Counted from the first letter of the stretch, positions 53,142 to 61,917 are shown. The stretch: DNA of 64,000 nt from CAWEQO01 sp963811225 (GCA_963811225.1 CAWEQO010000001.1:806001-870000), one strand, 5' to 3'. Translations and numbers: made by a program. Notes: generated from the sequence alone by a model not told the origin.

Positions 53142-53986
53142 TCCGCGAATCCTCGACCAAACTGCCCGCCAAAACCCAGACCCAAACCCGGAAAATCTCC
53201 TGGGGCTGGTTGAACAGTTCCTGGCAGCTGCTGTCGCTGCCGCTGCTGCTGTTCATCGTCCTACCGCTGGCCGCCCTGCTGCTGCGTACCTCGCCCTCCA
53301 CCTTCCTTAACGATGTCAAACAACACCAGGTGATCCAGGCCGTCAGTCTGAGCCTTGGCACCTCGCTGATCACGACCCTGGTGACGCTGGCCTTCGGCAC
53401 CCCGGTGGCCTACCTGCTCGCTCAGCGCCGCACGCGCTTCTTCCAGTTGATCGACACGCTGATCGACCTGCCCACCGTGCTGCCGCCCGCCGTCGCCGGT
53501 GTAGCCCTGCTGATGGCCTTCGGGCGGCGCGGGTTATTCGGCTCCTGGCTTGCCGCCGCCGGGATCAGCATCCCCTTCACTCAGGTGGCGGTGGTCATGG
53601 CCCAAACCTTCATCGCCTCCCCGCTGTACGTCAAGGCCGCCGCCATCGGCTTCGCCGCTATCAACGACGAGCTCAAGCAGGCCGCCGCGCTCGACGGCGC
53701 CACCCGCATCCAGATCTTCCGCTACATGGTCCTGCCGCTCTCGTGGATGTCCATTCTGACCGGCCTGGTGATGACTTGGGCCCGCGCCCTGGGCGAGTTC
53801 GGCGCCACCATGATCTTCGCCGGCAATTTCCCCGGCCGCACCCAGACCATGCCCCTGGCCATCTACGTCGGCTTCGAGATCGACCTGGACGTGGCCCTGG
53901 CGCTTTCCTTCGTGCTGATCTGCTTCTCGTTCCTCACCCTGATCATCGTCAAGGGAATCCTGCATCAAAGAATGAATCAAATGTGA
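53138..53986 (+). CDS. modB: molybdate ABC transporter permease
   Basis: A 282-residue permease with about six spans. GTPVAYLLAQRRTRFFQ, LIDLPTVLPPAVAGVALL and the EAA loop (INDELKQAAALDGATRIQIF) followed by TWARALGEFGATMIFAGN are ModB/CysT signatures. The start is GTG at 53138, overlapping the padR stop by 4 bp. modA follows with another 4-bp overlap. No modC is present before or after, so it must use an ATPase encoded elsewhere, possibly TupC. Confidence 0.9.
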   Translation: MIRESSTKLPAKTQTQTRKISWGWLNSSWQLLSLPLLLFIVLPLAALLLRTSPSTFLNDVKQHQVIQAVSLSLGTSLITTLVTLAFGTPVAYLLAQRRTRFFQLIDTLIDLPTVLPPAVAGVALLMAFGRRGLFGSWLAAAGISIPFTQVAVVMAQTFIASPLYVKAAAIGFAAINDELKQAAALDGATRIQIFRYMVLPLSWMSILTGLVMTWARALGEFGATMIFAGNFPGRTQTMPLAIYVGFEIDLDVALALSFVLICFSFLTLIIVKGILHQRMNQM

Positions 53987-54780
53987 ACCCACGCAAGCTC
54001 CTTCTCCCCCTTCTTGCAATCCTGCTCCTCGCCTCCTGCGCCCCTACCGCCCAGCCCGTCACCCTGACCGTGCTGGCGGCCGCCTCGCTGACCGAAGCCT
54101 TCCAAGACCTCGGCGAGCTGTATGAAGCCCGCAACCCCGGTGTGAACGTCGAGTTCAGCTTCGCCGGGTCACAGCAGCTGGCCCAGCAGATCACCAACGG
54201 GGCCGTGCTGGACGTGTTTGCCAGCGCCAACGAGAAATACATGCAGACCGTCACCGACGCCGGGCGGGTGGACGAGAGTGCCTGGCAGACCCTGACCCGC
54301 AACCATCTGGTCGTGATCGTCTCACGGCACAGCGCGCTGCCGGTCGAGAGCCTGGCGGGCCTTGCTCAGCCCGGGCTGAAGCTGGTCTTCGGGGCTGAAG
54401 AGGTGCCCGCCGGTCGCTACACCACGGAGTTCCTGAAAAAAGCCGCCGCAGACCCGGCTTACGGCGCCGCTTATCAGGAGGCCGTTCTGGACAACGTGGT
54501 CTCGTATGAAGATAACGTCCGTTCGGTGGTGACCAAGGTCGCCCTGGGTGAAGCCGATGCGGGCGTGGTCTATGCCAGCGACGCCGCCGGCGAATGGTCT
54601 GGCAGGGTCAATGCCCTCCAAATCCCCGACACGCTGAACGTGCTGGCGGTCTACCCGATTGCCCCCATCAAAGACGCCCCACACACCAAACAGGCCCAGG
54701 CCTTCGTCGATCTGGCCCTCTCGCAGGACGGGCAAGAGATCCTGGCGAAATACGGTTTTTTGATGGAAAGCAGTCAATGA
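53983..54780 (+). CDS. modA: molybdate ABC transporter substrate-binding lipoprotein
   Basis: A 265-residue binding protein. A lipoprotein signal ends in LLASC. The mature start LTVLAAASLTEAFQDLG is the ModA oxyanion-binding signature, followed by FSFAGSQQLAQQI, ADVFASAN-like VLDVFASANEKYM, and later EDNVRSVVTKVALGEADAG, where the conserved ligand loop lies. It starts with GTG at 53983, overlapping the modB stop. It binds molybdate (or tungstate) outside the membrane for ModB. Confidence 0.9.
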   Translation: MNPRKLLLPLLAILLLASCAPTAQPVTLTVLAAASLTEAFQDLGELYEARNPGVNVEFSFAGSQQLAQQITNGAVLDVFASANEKYMQTVTDAGRVDESAWQTLTRNHLVVIVSRHSALPVESLAGLAQPGLKLVFGAEEVPAGRYTTEFLKKAAADPAYGAAYQEAVLDNVVSYEDNVRSVVTKVALGEADAGVVYASDAAGEWSGRVNALQIPDTLNVLAVYPIAPIKDAPHTKQAQAFVDLALSQDGQEILAKYGFLMESSQ

Positions 54781-54831
54781 GGGGTTCGTCAATCAGGCCC
54801 CTGATCGACCAATTCCGCATCCCCTGATTTC

Positions 54832-55077
54832 CTACCCCTCCCGATCCCCCATCTCCTTCGCCGCCGTCTCCACAATCTGAAAGCCCAAATGGATCAGCGA
54901 ATCCAGCCGGGTCGAGGCGCTCTCACGCTCCTCCGCCCCGGCGGTCTCGACGGCCTCCATCGCGTTAAGCAGCGAGCGCCGGAAGCCGCTGGCATGATGC
55001 GCCAGGCGCGAATCCACAGACAGCCGCTCCAGGCGGGCAATCAACAGGCGGGCGAGTTCGAGCTGGGCGTCATCCAT
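54832..55077 (-). CDS. small hypothetical protein
   Basis: An 81-residue protein, probably all-helical and soluble (ELARLLIARLERLSVDSRLA, ...LDSLIHLGFQIVETAAKEMG). No family recognised. It begins 7 bp after the iron-sulfur protein stop on the same strand, so co-transcription is likely. A GGAG is present about 9 nt upstream. It may be an accessory to its neighbour. Confidence 0.55.
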   Translation of the reverse strand: MDDAQLELARLLIARLERLSVDSRLAHHASGFRRSLLNAMEAVETAGAEERESASTRLDSLIHLGFQIVETAAKEMGDREG

Positions 55078-55084
55078 GTACCGG

Positions 55085-55951
55085 CTACTCCACCTCCGAC
55101 AGCGGCTTGCTCTGCTTGAGCTCCTCTGCCGGCTTGCGACCCTTCACGTCCACTACGTTCGAAATGCGCCGGATGGCGTTCTGCAAGTAGCCTTCGTCTG
55201 TGATGCGCAGGTGGATGGCCTCGTTCGGGCAGGTCTCCACACAGCGACCGCAGCCCCGGCAATCCGAGCTGATCTGCGCCTTGCCGTCCGCCATGCGAAT
55301 GGCGTCCACGAAGCAGCCGGTGCGCACGCACTTACCGCAGCCATTGCACTCCTCGCCGACCCACACCTCCACCCCTGGAAGGCGCTTGATTCGCTCAGAG
55401 ATGTTCGGCCGCAGGTCCGGAAGGATGCGGAACAGACAGCAGCACGGGCAGCAGTTGCAGATCGTCATCAGCTTCTCGGACGGCCCCACCCCCATCCACA
55501 GCGTGTCCAGGCGGTCGCGCCCGATCAGGTGCACCAGCCCGGCCTCGCGCGCTCGGCGGGCGTGCGCCAGCGCCTCCTCTTTGGTGGCCGGCCGCCCCAG
55601 GCGCGGGTCGATCTTGGTGGCCGCCTCCCCCAAGAAAATGCAGCCGATGTCGTGTGGGTAATCCTGGCAGTCGTCACTTTCGCGGCAGATGCACTTGTCC
55701 ATAATCCACCGGAAATCGGCCTTCTCAATGAAATGCTCGACGACGGACGATGGCAGCACGGTGCTGCCCGGCTGCTCGATGTCTTCACGGATCACTACCC
55801 GGTCTTTCGGCAGGTACACCATCTCATCATTGCGGAAAATGACGTGCTCCATCACCGGGCCAACCACAGGCAGGCGGCTCATGCGGGCGAATGTTTTCCG
55901 GTAAGGGAAAAGCGTTTTCAGTAAACGGACGAACCAGGCAGGGGTAGGCAC
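55085..55951 (-). CDS. iron-sulfur protein with two C-terminal [4Fe-4S] ferredoxin motifs
   Basis: A 288-residue cytoplasmic protein. The C-terminal part holds two ferredoxin motifs, CNGCGKCVRTGC and CRGCGRCVETCP. Upstream are two unusual cysteine clusters: CICRESDDCQDYPHDIGC (near residues 87-104), and CNCCPCCC, which probably bind a further cofactor or metal. Similar domain sets occur in proteins annotated simply as 4Fe-4S dicluster proteins of anaerobes. The electron partner is unknown. It starts with GTG at 55951. A small helical protein is encoded just downstream. Confidence 0.75.
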   Translation of the reverse strand: MPTPAWFVRLLKTLFPYRKTFARMSRLPVVGPVMEHVIFRNDEMVYLPKDRVVIREDIEQPGSTVLPSSVVEHFIEKADFRWIMDKCICRESDDCQDYPHDIGCIFLGEAATKIDPRLGRPATKEEALAHARRAREAGLVHLIGRDRLDTLWMGVGPSEKLMTICNCCPCCCLFRILPDLRPNISERIKRLPGVEVWVGEECNGCGKCVRTGCFVDAIRMADGKAQISSDCRGCGRCVETCPNEAIHLRITDEGYLQNAIRRISNVVDVKGRKPAEELKQSKPLSEVE

Positions 55952-56110
55952 AGTGAGGAACCTCTTTTTGTGAGATGTAAACGGCGATGTCGCAAATAAG
56001 CCGGGGGTAGCATTCCTATTATAGACAAAAACCAGAAAGTGAGATACGGTCCGGGATCTTTTTTAAGGTAATCAGGGATCAGGCCACGCGGGATTAGCCA
56101 ATGGGAGCCC

Positions 56111-57004
56111 TCATCGCCGGCCTGCCTGATTCCCCCCTATCCCACATAACCTTTCCGACAACTCCCACAACCGCATTGCATCTTCCTCGTCCAGCGCCCG
56201 TGGGCCGGGTGGGATCGGCTTGCAGTCCTTCCAGTACGGCTCGGGCGAGCCCTCTACGGATGGGTCGGCCGCCAGGAAAACCGCAGTGGCTGCACCCTCG
56301 CCGGGGTCGGCGCCCTTCTTGCGGCGCAGGTCCCACACCCAGCGCACGATGCCGCTGGTGCCCTTCAGCCCAATCTCGGTGTTAACCAGGCCCGGGTCTG
56401 CCGCATACGCCCGCACGCTTGCGCCCAGTTCCAGGCGGCGGTTCAGCTCCAGCGTGAACAGCACGTTAGCCAGCTTCGACTGATCGTAGGCGGTCAGCGT
56501 GTTGTAACGCTTGCGCAGCATCACATCCTTCCAATGGATTCGGCCGCGCCGGTGCGAGCGCGAGCTGACCGTTACCACCCGCGCCGACGGAGCCGCCTGC
56601 AGCTGCGGCAGCAGCAAGTTCGTCAGTAGGAATGGCGCCAAGTGGTTGACTGCAAACTGCAGTTCGTAGCCGTCCTCGGTGGCCGTGTACCAGTTCGCCA
56701 CCGTCCCGGCGTTGTTGAGCAGCACGTCGATCTTGCAGCCAGTTTTCGCTTCGGCAAACTGCCGCAGGGTCTCCCCCAGTTCGCGCACCTGGCGCTGCGA
56801 CGCAAGGTCTCCCAGGAAGAAATCCAGCTGCGCCCCGGGGTGCCGGCCCAGGATGGCTGCCCGCGCCTCTTCCACCTTGCGCTCGCTGCGCCCCAGCCCA
56901 ATCACGTGCGCCCCGCGCCCCGCCAGCTCGCCGGCCGCCGCCAGCCCAATCCCCGAGGTTGCCCCCGTCACTACCATCGATTTGCCTGCTAAATCAGATT
57001 GCAT
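56111..57004 (-). CDS. short-chain dehydrogenase/reductase (retinol-dehydrogenase-like)
   Basis: A 297-residue classical SDR. VVTGATSGIGLAAAGEL is the NAD(P) glycine motif, LLNNAGT the structural motif, VVTVSSRSH holds the catalytic Ser, and YDQSKLAN gives Tyr-x3-Lys. The extended C-terminus and RSHRRGRIHW loop match the retinol dehydrogenase-like group. The substrate is unknown. The ATG at 57004 follows GGAGGATTT. Start codon, ribosome site and leader lie inside a perfect palindrome shared with the divergent SDR gene. Confidence 0.88.
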   Translation of the reverse strand: MQSDLAGKSMVVTGATSGIGLAAAGELAGRGAHVIGLGRSERKVEEARAAILGRHPGAQLDFFLGDLASQRQVRELGETLRQFAEAKTGCKIDVLLNNAGTVANWYTATEDGYELQFAVNHLAPFLLTNLLLPQLQAAPSARVVTVSSRSHRRGRIHWKDVMLRKRYNTLTAYDQSKLANVLFTLELNRRLELGASVRAYAADPGLVNTEIGLKGTSGIVRWVWDLRRKKGADPGEGAATAVFLAADPSVEGSPEPYWKDCKPIPPGPRALDEEDAMRLWELSERLCGIGGNQAGRR

Positions 57005-57083
57005 AAATCCTCCATATGCAGTTATTTTACAGGCGACGGTGTCGCCTGTAAAATAACTGCATATGGAGGATTTATGCAATCTG
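56995..57083. repeat. 89-bp palindrome (43-bp perfect arms) between two divergent SDR genes
   Basis: The arms 56995-57037 and 57041-57083 are perfectly complementary around the 3-nt centre GGT. They include both Shine-Dalgarno sites, both ATG codons and the first three codons (M-Q-S) of the two genes. The arms diverge completely beyond the third codon. As DNA this could form a cruciform. As a control region it would give the two genes the same leader. Confidence 0.95.
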
Positions 57084-57889
57084 TCGCTTTGATCACCGGC
57101 GCGGCCGGCGGCGTGGGCAAGGCCTTCGCCAACGAGTGCGCTTCACGCGGCTCGGATCTGCTGCTGACCGACCTGCACGCGCCGCAGCTGTTGGCCCTGG
57201 CAGAGGGCATGCAGCGCCTGCATCGCGTCGACGCCGTCTTTATCCCCTGCGACCTGACCGACGCGCCCTCGCGCGACGCCTTCTGGGCTGAGGTCGGGCG
57301 CCTGGGCCTGCAGGTCCACTTCCTGGTCAACGCCGCCGGGGTCGAGTTCGAAGGCCCCTTCCTGGAGCGCTCGCTCAGCGAAATCCGCACGTTATTACGC
57401 CTGAACATCGAGGCCACCGTGGACACCACCCACCGGGCCCTTTCCCAGCGCGACCCCGCCCGCACGCTGCACGTCATCAACATCAGCTCGCTGGCCGGGT
57501 TCTATCCCATGCCGCTCAAGGCCCTGTACTCGGCCTCCAAGCGTTTCCTGATTGACTTCTCCCGCTCCTTGCGTCAAGAGCTGCGCCCCCGCAACGTACG
57601 TGTAATGGCCCTATGCCCGTCCGGAATGCCCACCAACCCCGCCACCACCCGCCGCCTGCTGGCCCAAGGCATCATCGGCCAAATCTCCATGCTCAACGCC
57701 GGTGCGGTCGCCGCCCGGGCCGTGGACGAAGTTATCGCCGGTCGCGACGTCTATGTGCCCGGCGTCTTCAACCGCTTTCTGCGCCTGCTCGGTGGGCTGC
57801 TGCCGCCCTCCATCGTCACTGCCTTCATCTGGAGGAGATGGAGCGCAGCGCGCCGGCCGCGGGACCGTAAAAATACGGAGATGCGCTGA
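57074..57889 (+). CDS. short-chain dehydrogenase/reductase
   Basis: A 271-residue SDR. ALITGAAGGVGKAFANEC is the cofactor motif, FLVNAAGVEFEG the NAG-type motif, VINISSLAG holds the catalytic Ser and YSASKRFLIDFSRSLRQEL gives Tyr-x3-Lys. The C-terminal hydrophobic FLRLLGGLLPPSIVTAFI plus basic tail looks like a membrane anchor, as in the DltE/SadH-like group. It is not a close copy of the divergent SDR (different motifs and length) despite the shared leader. A hairpin overlaps its stop codon. Confidence 0.87.
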   Translation: MQSVALITGAAGGVGKAFANECASRGSDLLLTDLHAPQLLALAEGMQRLHRVDAVFIPCDLTDAPSRDAFWAEVGRLGLQVHFLVNAAGVEFEGPFLERSLSEIRTLLRLNIEATVDTTHRALSQRDPARTLHVINISSLAGFYPMPLKALYSASKRFLIDFSRSLRQELRPRNVRVMALCPSGMPTNPATTRRLLAQGIIGQISMLNAGAVAARAVDEVIAGRDVYVPGVFNRFLRLLGGLLPPSIVTAFIWRRWSAARRPRDRKNTEMR

Positions 57890-57911
57890 CCTTCCCTGTC
57901 AGCGCATCTCC
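57877..57911. terminator. hairpin between convergent SDR and haem-binding genes
   Basis: GGAGATGCGCTGAC (57877-57890) pairs with GTCAGCGCATCTCC (57898-57911) around a 7-nt loop. It overlaps the SDR stop and lies 20 bp from the end of the convergent gene. There is no T run. Confidence 0.6.
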
Positions 57912-57930
57912 ATATGTCCCCGCCCTCGCC

Positions 57931-58392
57931 TCACTCTTTGCCCTGCGCCATGCGGATCGTCCGCTTCAGCCCATCCGCCAGGTCGTTCTTCTCCTGATCG
58001 GTCAGCTTCGACGAAGGGTGCAGCGGCAGGTAGCGCACCGGCGGCATGTGCCGCACGTACACATCCGTGGCGACGTGATCGGCGTTCAGCCCCTGTGGAT
58101 TCCAATCCGAAAAGTTCAGCTCATTCCGGCCCAACTCCACGTCCTGCTGAATCAGCCAAGAGACCGGCGCAACGTAGGCGTACCAGGGCCACTCGGTCTC
58201 GTTGCTGTGGCAGTTGAAGCACGACTTGGCCGCCAGTTCCGCAGTGCGCGGGCTGTCCCAGACTGGTGTCGCCAACACCGGCGGGTTGGTGTGCCGGTGG
58301 CCGTAGGGCACCAGCTGCATGAGGATCAATCCTCCGCCGCACAGGCCGACGATCAGCAGGATAAAACCGAGGTTCGAAAGCCTGCTCCACAT
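57931..58392 (-). CDS. haem-binding domain protein
   Basis: A 153-residue protein with one N-terminal membrane anchor (LGFILLIVGLCGGGLILMQL) and an outward domain. CFNCHSNETEWPWYAYVAPVSWL is the c-type haem site (CxxCH) plus the following W-P-W-Y pattern of the Haem_bd family. It ends with RYLPLHPSSKLTDQEKNDL. It is the last gene of the respiratory operon, 5 bp after the 398-residue membrane protein. It is probably an electron carrier or assembly factor for that complex. Confidence 0.82.
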   Translation of the reverse strand: MWSRLSNLGFILLIVGLCGGGLILMQLVPYGHRHTNPPVLATPVWDSPRTAELAAKSCFNCHSNETEWPWYAYVAPVSWLIQQDVELGRNELNFSDWNPQGLNADHVATDVYVRHMPPVRYLPLHPSSKLTDQEKNDLADGLKRTIRMAQGKE

Positions 58393-58397
58393 CGTGA

Positions 58398-59594
58398 TTA
58401 ATAGCTCAGGGCCTGACCGCTGTCGATGCGGAAGTAATGGTACACATTGCCGCCGAACATTCCATTGGTCGGGATGATCAGCATGTAGCTGCCCGGCAGC
58501 AGCATCCCCGGTTGCAGGTTGATCCGCCGCGGCAGCGAATCCGAACCCATCCACAGCATCCGGTCTCCGGTCTCCAGTTGGTAAAGCATGTAGTCATCCT
58601 GCTGGAACAGAACCTTCTGGAACACGACCATCTGCTGCAGTTCCCCCATCTCCAGTGTGGGTGCGTCCCGCGGCGCAGCCTGCAGCGGCATGTACCACTC
58701 GAACAACGGCATATACCCCTTCGTGGTCGCCAAGTAATCGCCCACCGCATCGTCCGGCAAATCTTGGAAATATACGTTCTGCTGCACGTCCGTCACCATC
58801 CCTGACAGATACGGCAGGTACGGCAGCACAAACAACACCCCGAATAAAACCACCAGCACCGACACCATTCCATACAGGCGCACGCGCAACCGCAGGCGGC
58901 GCAGTTCGCCCTCTTCCTTCACCCGGACGGCATCCTGATCGCTGTCCCAGAGCGGCAGGCCAAACAACAGCAGCAGCCCGCCGAGCAGGCTGGCCAGGGC
59001 GTGCTCCCAAACCCGCCCAGCCGGCACGCTGAACAGGAGATTGGCCGCCAGGACCGCCGCCCCGAGCAGCGCCGCCGAACGCTGACCGGCCATGCGCAAG
59101 TTTCCACTGTTCCAGAAGACCCTCCAGACGAAGGCCGTGCCCGAGGCAAACGCCAGCGCCGCCCCAACCAGCCCGGCCAGGCGGATGAGCAGGATGCCCG
59201 TGCCCGGCTTGAGCCCGGCCTGGGCCAGGGTCAGCCCGCCCAGCGGCGCGCCGCCCTCCGCCGACAACCCCCAAATCGTCGCGGCGCTCATCACCAGCCA
59301 GATCAAGCTTCCCAGGATGGCCCATGGCTTCTTGCTTGCCCGGTAGATAATGCCCAGCCCCAGGCACAGCAGGCCGGCGGCTGTTGTGCTCAGGTAGATC
59401 AGCTGCAGCCCCGCCTTGGGCAGTGGCGCAAGGCTGCCGGAAATTTGAAAGGCCGGCGCAGCCAACAGCATCAGGGCCGCCAGCCCCCACAAGAACAGGT
59501 AGCCGCGCGGGCGCGCTCGTAATGCCAGGAAGATGCGCAGGCACAGTGCCAGATTGACCAGGGCTGCGCCCAGGTAGAGCAGGGTTACGATCAT
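58398..59594 (-). CDS. membrane protein of the respiratory operon, function unknown
   Basis: A 398-residue protein with about seven hydrophobic spans in the first 270 residues, then an outward soluble domain of about 120 residues (QQNVYFQDLPDDAVGDYLAT to FRIDSGQALSY). No cofactor motif is seen. Overlap with the oxidase-like gene (its ATG at 59594 lies inside that gene's end, 59591) shows tight coupling. It could be a subunit or an assembly protein of the same complex; I do not recognise the family. Confidence 0.6.
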   Translation of the reverse strand: MIVTLLYLGAALVNLALCLRIFLALRARPRGYLFLWGLAALMLLAAPAFQISGSLAPLPKAGLQLIYLSTTAAGLLCLGLGIIYRASKKPWAILGSLIWLVMSAATIWGLSAEGGAPLGGLTLAQAGLKPGTGILLIRLAGLVGAALAFASGTAFVWRVFWNSGNLRMAGQRSAALLGAAVLAANLLFSVPAGRVWEHALASLLGGLLLLFGLPLWDSDQDAVRVKEEGELRRLRLRVRLYGMVSVLVVLFGVLFVLPYLPYLSGMVTDVQQNVYFQDLPDDAVGDYLATTKGYMPLFEWYMPLQAAPRDAPTLEMGELQQMVVFQKVLFQQDDYMLYQLETGDRMLWMGSDSLPRRINLQPGMLLPGSYMLIIPTNGMFGGNVYHYFRIDSGQALSY

Positions 59595-61564
59595 CGATAA
59601 TCCTTAGAAGATGTAGAATGAGGCTCCCAGAGGTAAATGCCGAGCGCAATCGTGGAAAGGACCGCCGCGCTGACCATGTAAACCACCATCGGCGTCGGCC
59701 CGATCAAGCTCATGGTGTGGATGTTGTACACCGTCATCACAATCGGCACGAGCACGTAGGCGATGATCGGGCTGGCCACCGCCAGCGAAATGCCCACCAG
59801 GGCGTGCCCGCTGAACAGCCAACCCATACCGGGGAAGCCCATAATCCCGAACCCGACTTCGATCAGCAGCAGCGCCTGCAGTGAAAAGTGCTTGCCCGCC
59901 CGGCGCGCCTTTGGCCCGTTGGTCCGCCGCGCCATGTCGCGCGTCTCTTGCAGCCAGCCGGCCCGGTAAGCCACCGTCGCCTGGCCGAGCCCCCTGGCAA
60001 AGGTGAAGTAACCAATGAACACTGGCAGCGCCGCCAGCGTCAGCAGCGCCGGAGCCTGCCAGCCCATCTGCGCCGCCGATTCGTAGTCGCTCAGGCCCTG
60101 CGTCAGATAGCGGTAGCGCCACAGCCCGGTAGCCATCATCGCCACGTAATAGGCCAGGCTGCCCAAAGCGATCCAGGCCAGGCTGCGCCGGGCGGTCTTC
60201 AGGTCGAACACTTGCCCGGTCAGCTCCGGCAGCAGCAAGATCACCGCACCCAGCAGCGCCAGGATAATCCCACTCATGTTCAAGTTGGCGTGGATGGCCG
60301 GAACCTCGCGCAGCGCAGTCAGCACATTGGCCGTACCCGGAATGATCTGCAGCAGCCCCTGCAGGGTGCCCACCGCCAGGATGCCGCTGGATACCAGCCA
60401 GAAGGCCGAGGGCCGCCCCGAACGGAGCCCCGCCCACACCTCACGCAAGCGCACCCCACGCCACAGGTAACTGAAATAAGCCCAGAAACCCACCAGCATC
60501 AGTGAGCCCGCCGTCGCCAGGATCGCCGTATGATAGCGCGCCAGCAGCGGCCCCAGCCAGGCGATATGCAGCCCCCCAAAGCCGTTCACTTCATGCCCGG
60601 CGATCAGCCCGGTGCCGATGAAGGCCAGGTAGAACAGGCCCGCCGCCGGGGCGAACAACAAGAACAGGCGGTTGCTGGCGGCCTCGCTAAATTTGCGCCC
60701 ATTCAAGCGCGGCAAGAAGTACAGCAAGAAGGCCACCATGACCACCATCATGCCCGAGAGCAGGTTCATGTGAACGTGGCTGATCGGGTCGACGTAGCGG
60801 CCAAAGTTCCCGGCCCCTTCCAACCAGTCGGCGTTGTCCGGAATCACCTGGAAGATGCCCTGGATCGTGCCGACCAGGAAGGCCGAGGCCGAAACCACGG
60901 CGAACTTCATCAGGTAGCCCAGCGGCCGGTGCGGCACGCGCTTCGACATGCCCACCGTGATGTACACGTTGGCGACGTAGAACCAGAACCCGAACCCCAT
61001 GATGCCCGAGCTGGCTCCGGTGGGCAGCTTGTGCCACAGGTTTAAGGCTTCTTTGACCGCCTCATAATTGGCGCCGTTGGCCACCGCGCTGCCTTCGTAC
61101 AGGCCCAGCGCCACCCAAGACAGGTAAGAGCCTGCCACGCCGATGGTGATCAGCCACATCGACAGGTTCGCCAGCAGTGGGCTGTACAGCGGCCGGTTGG
61201 CAAAGCGCGGCAGCACGTACCAGGTCAGTCCAATCAGGAACAGCGTGCCGCCCGCCATGATGAACATGTGCGAGTTGGCCGCATCCCGGAACAGGTGTCC
61301 GCCCTCACCCGCTTTCCACAGCCACAGCCAGAAGCCCGGCAGGTTTTTGATCACAGCATGGACGCTGGCAATCACCACCGCCGCAGCCGCCAGCAAGAAA
61401 TAGCGCGGCACGTAGCGATCATAGGCGTGGATCTCTTCCTCGCTGTAAGTCTCAACCGGCGAGGGATAGCGTGAAGGAATGTAACGGATCACAACCCAGA
61501 TCAGAAAGGCGATGAAGAGCACAAAGAGAATCGCCTGGAAGTTGGAGACATTGAAGATGGCCAT
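59591..61564 (-). CDS. haem-copper-oxidase-like subunit I (cbb3/NOR-like), non-canonical
   Basis: A 657-residue protein with about fourteen spans, resembling cbb3/NorB-type subunit I. Histidines that could bind haem or metal are H99 (NSHMF), H263/H265 (SHVHMNLLSG), H345 (RYHTAI) and H425 (IHANLNMSG). Unlike canonical enzymes there is no adjacent His-His pair, the usual CuB ligand, anywhere in the protein. Two segments are clear internal repeats: 232-320 (GTIQGIFQVIP..., LPRLNGR) and 399-480 (GTLQGLLQIIP..., LPELTGQ). Whether it reduces O2, NO or something else is open. ATG at 61564. It is the core of a minus-strand operon with cytochrome c. Confidence 0.78.
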   Translation of the reverse strand: MAIFNVSNFQAILFVLFIAFLIWVVIRYIPSRYPSPVETYSEEEIHAYDRYVPRYFLLAAAAVVIASVHAVIKNLPGFWLWLWKAGEGGHLFRDAANSHMFIMAGGTLFLIGLTWYVLPRFANRPLYSPLLANLSMWLITIGVAGSYLSWVALGLYEGSAVANGANYEAVKEALNLWHKLPTGASSGIMGFGFWFYVANVYITVGMSKRVPHRPLGYLMKFAVVSASAFLVGTIQGIFQVIPDNADWLEGAGNFGRYVDPISHVHMNLLSGMMVVMVAFLLYFLPRLNGRKFSEAASNRLFLLFAPAAGLFYLAFIGTGLIAGHEVNGFGGLHIAWLGPLLARYHTAILATAGSLMLVGFWAYFSYLWRGVRLREVWAGLRSGRPSAFWLVSSGILAVGTLQGLLQIIPGTANVLTALREVPAIHANLNMSGIILALLGAVILLLPELTGQVFDLKTARRSLAWIALGSLAYYVAMMATGLWRYRYLTQGLSDYESAAQMGWQAPALLTLAALPVFIGYFTFARGLGQATVAYRAGWLQETRDMARRTNGPKARRAGKHFSLQALLLIEVGFGIMGFPGMGWLFSGHALVGISLAVASPIIAYVLVPIVMTVYNIHTMSLIGPTPMVVYMVSAAVLSTIALGIYLWEPHSTSSKDYR

Positions 61565-61572
61565 GTTGGGCT

Positions 61573-61917
61573 CTAGCGCAGCCCGGGTTCGAGGAAGTAG
61601 AAGGATAACTGGAAGCCGACCCAGATCACAATCGCGATCAACAGCATGATCCAATCCCGAACTTGCAGGTTGGTCGCCCAGCGCTTGTCCTCCGTATCGA
61701 ACGACCTCTGGCGGTCTTCATCAGAGATGGAGAGGGTATAGTGCCGCTCTTCCGAGGAGTTCTTCGAATTGAAGTCGTTTCCCGGGGATGATGTATATCC
61801 CGGCTCCCGCCCCCCCTGCCTGCCCTGGCTGCCTTCTCCAGGCGCTTTGTAGATTTTTGCATCATCATCTTTGCCGGGTTCTTCGCCTGGCGCTTTATAG
61901 ATTTCGGGACTCATCAT
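61573..61917 (-). CDS. small membrane protein with IYKAPGE repeats
   Basis: A 114-residue protein. The soluble N-terminus contains the heptad IYKAPGE twice (residues 5-11 and 21-27) and is polar and disordered-looking. One membrane span lies at the C-terminus (WIMLLIAIVIWVGFQLSFYF). Its stop is 8 bp before the oxidase-like gene. It is probably a small accessory subunit. ATG preceded by GGAGGGA; family not recognised. Confidence 0.65.
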   Translation of the reverse strand: MMSPEIYKAPGEEPGKDDDAKIYKAPGEGSQGRQGGREPGYTSSPGNDFNSKNSSEERHYTLSISDEDRQRSFDTEDKRWATNLQVRDWIMLLIAIVIWVGFQLSFYFLEPGLR

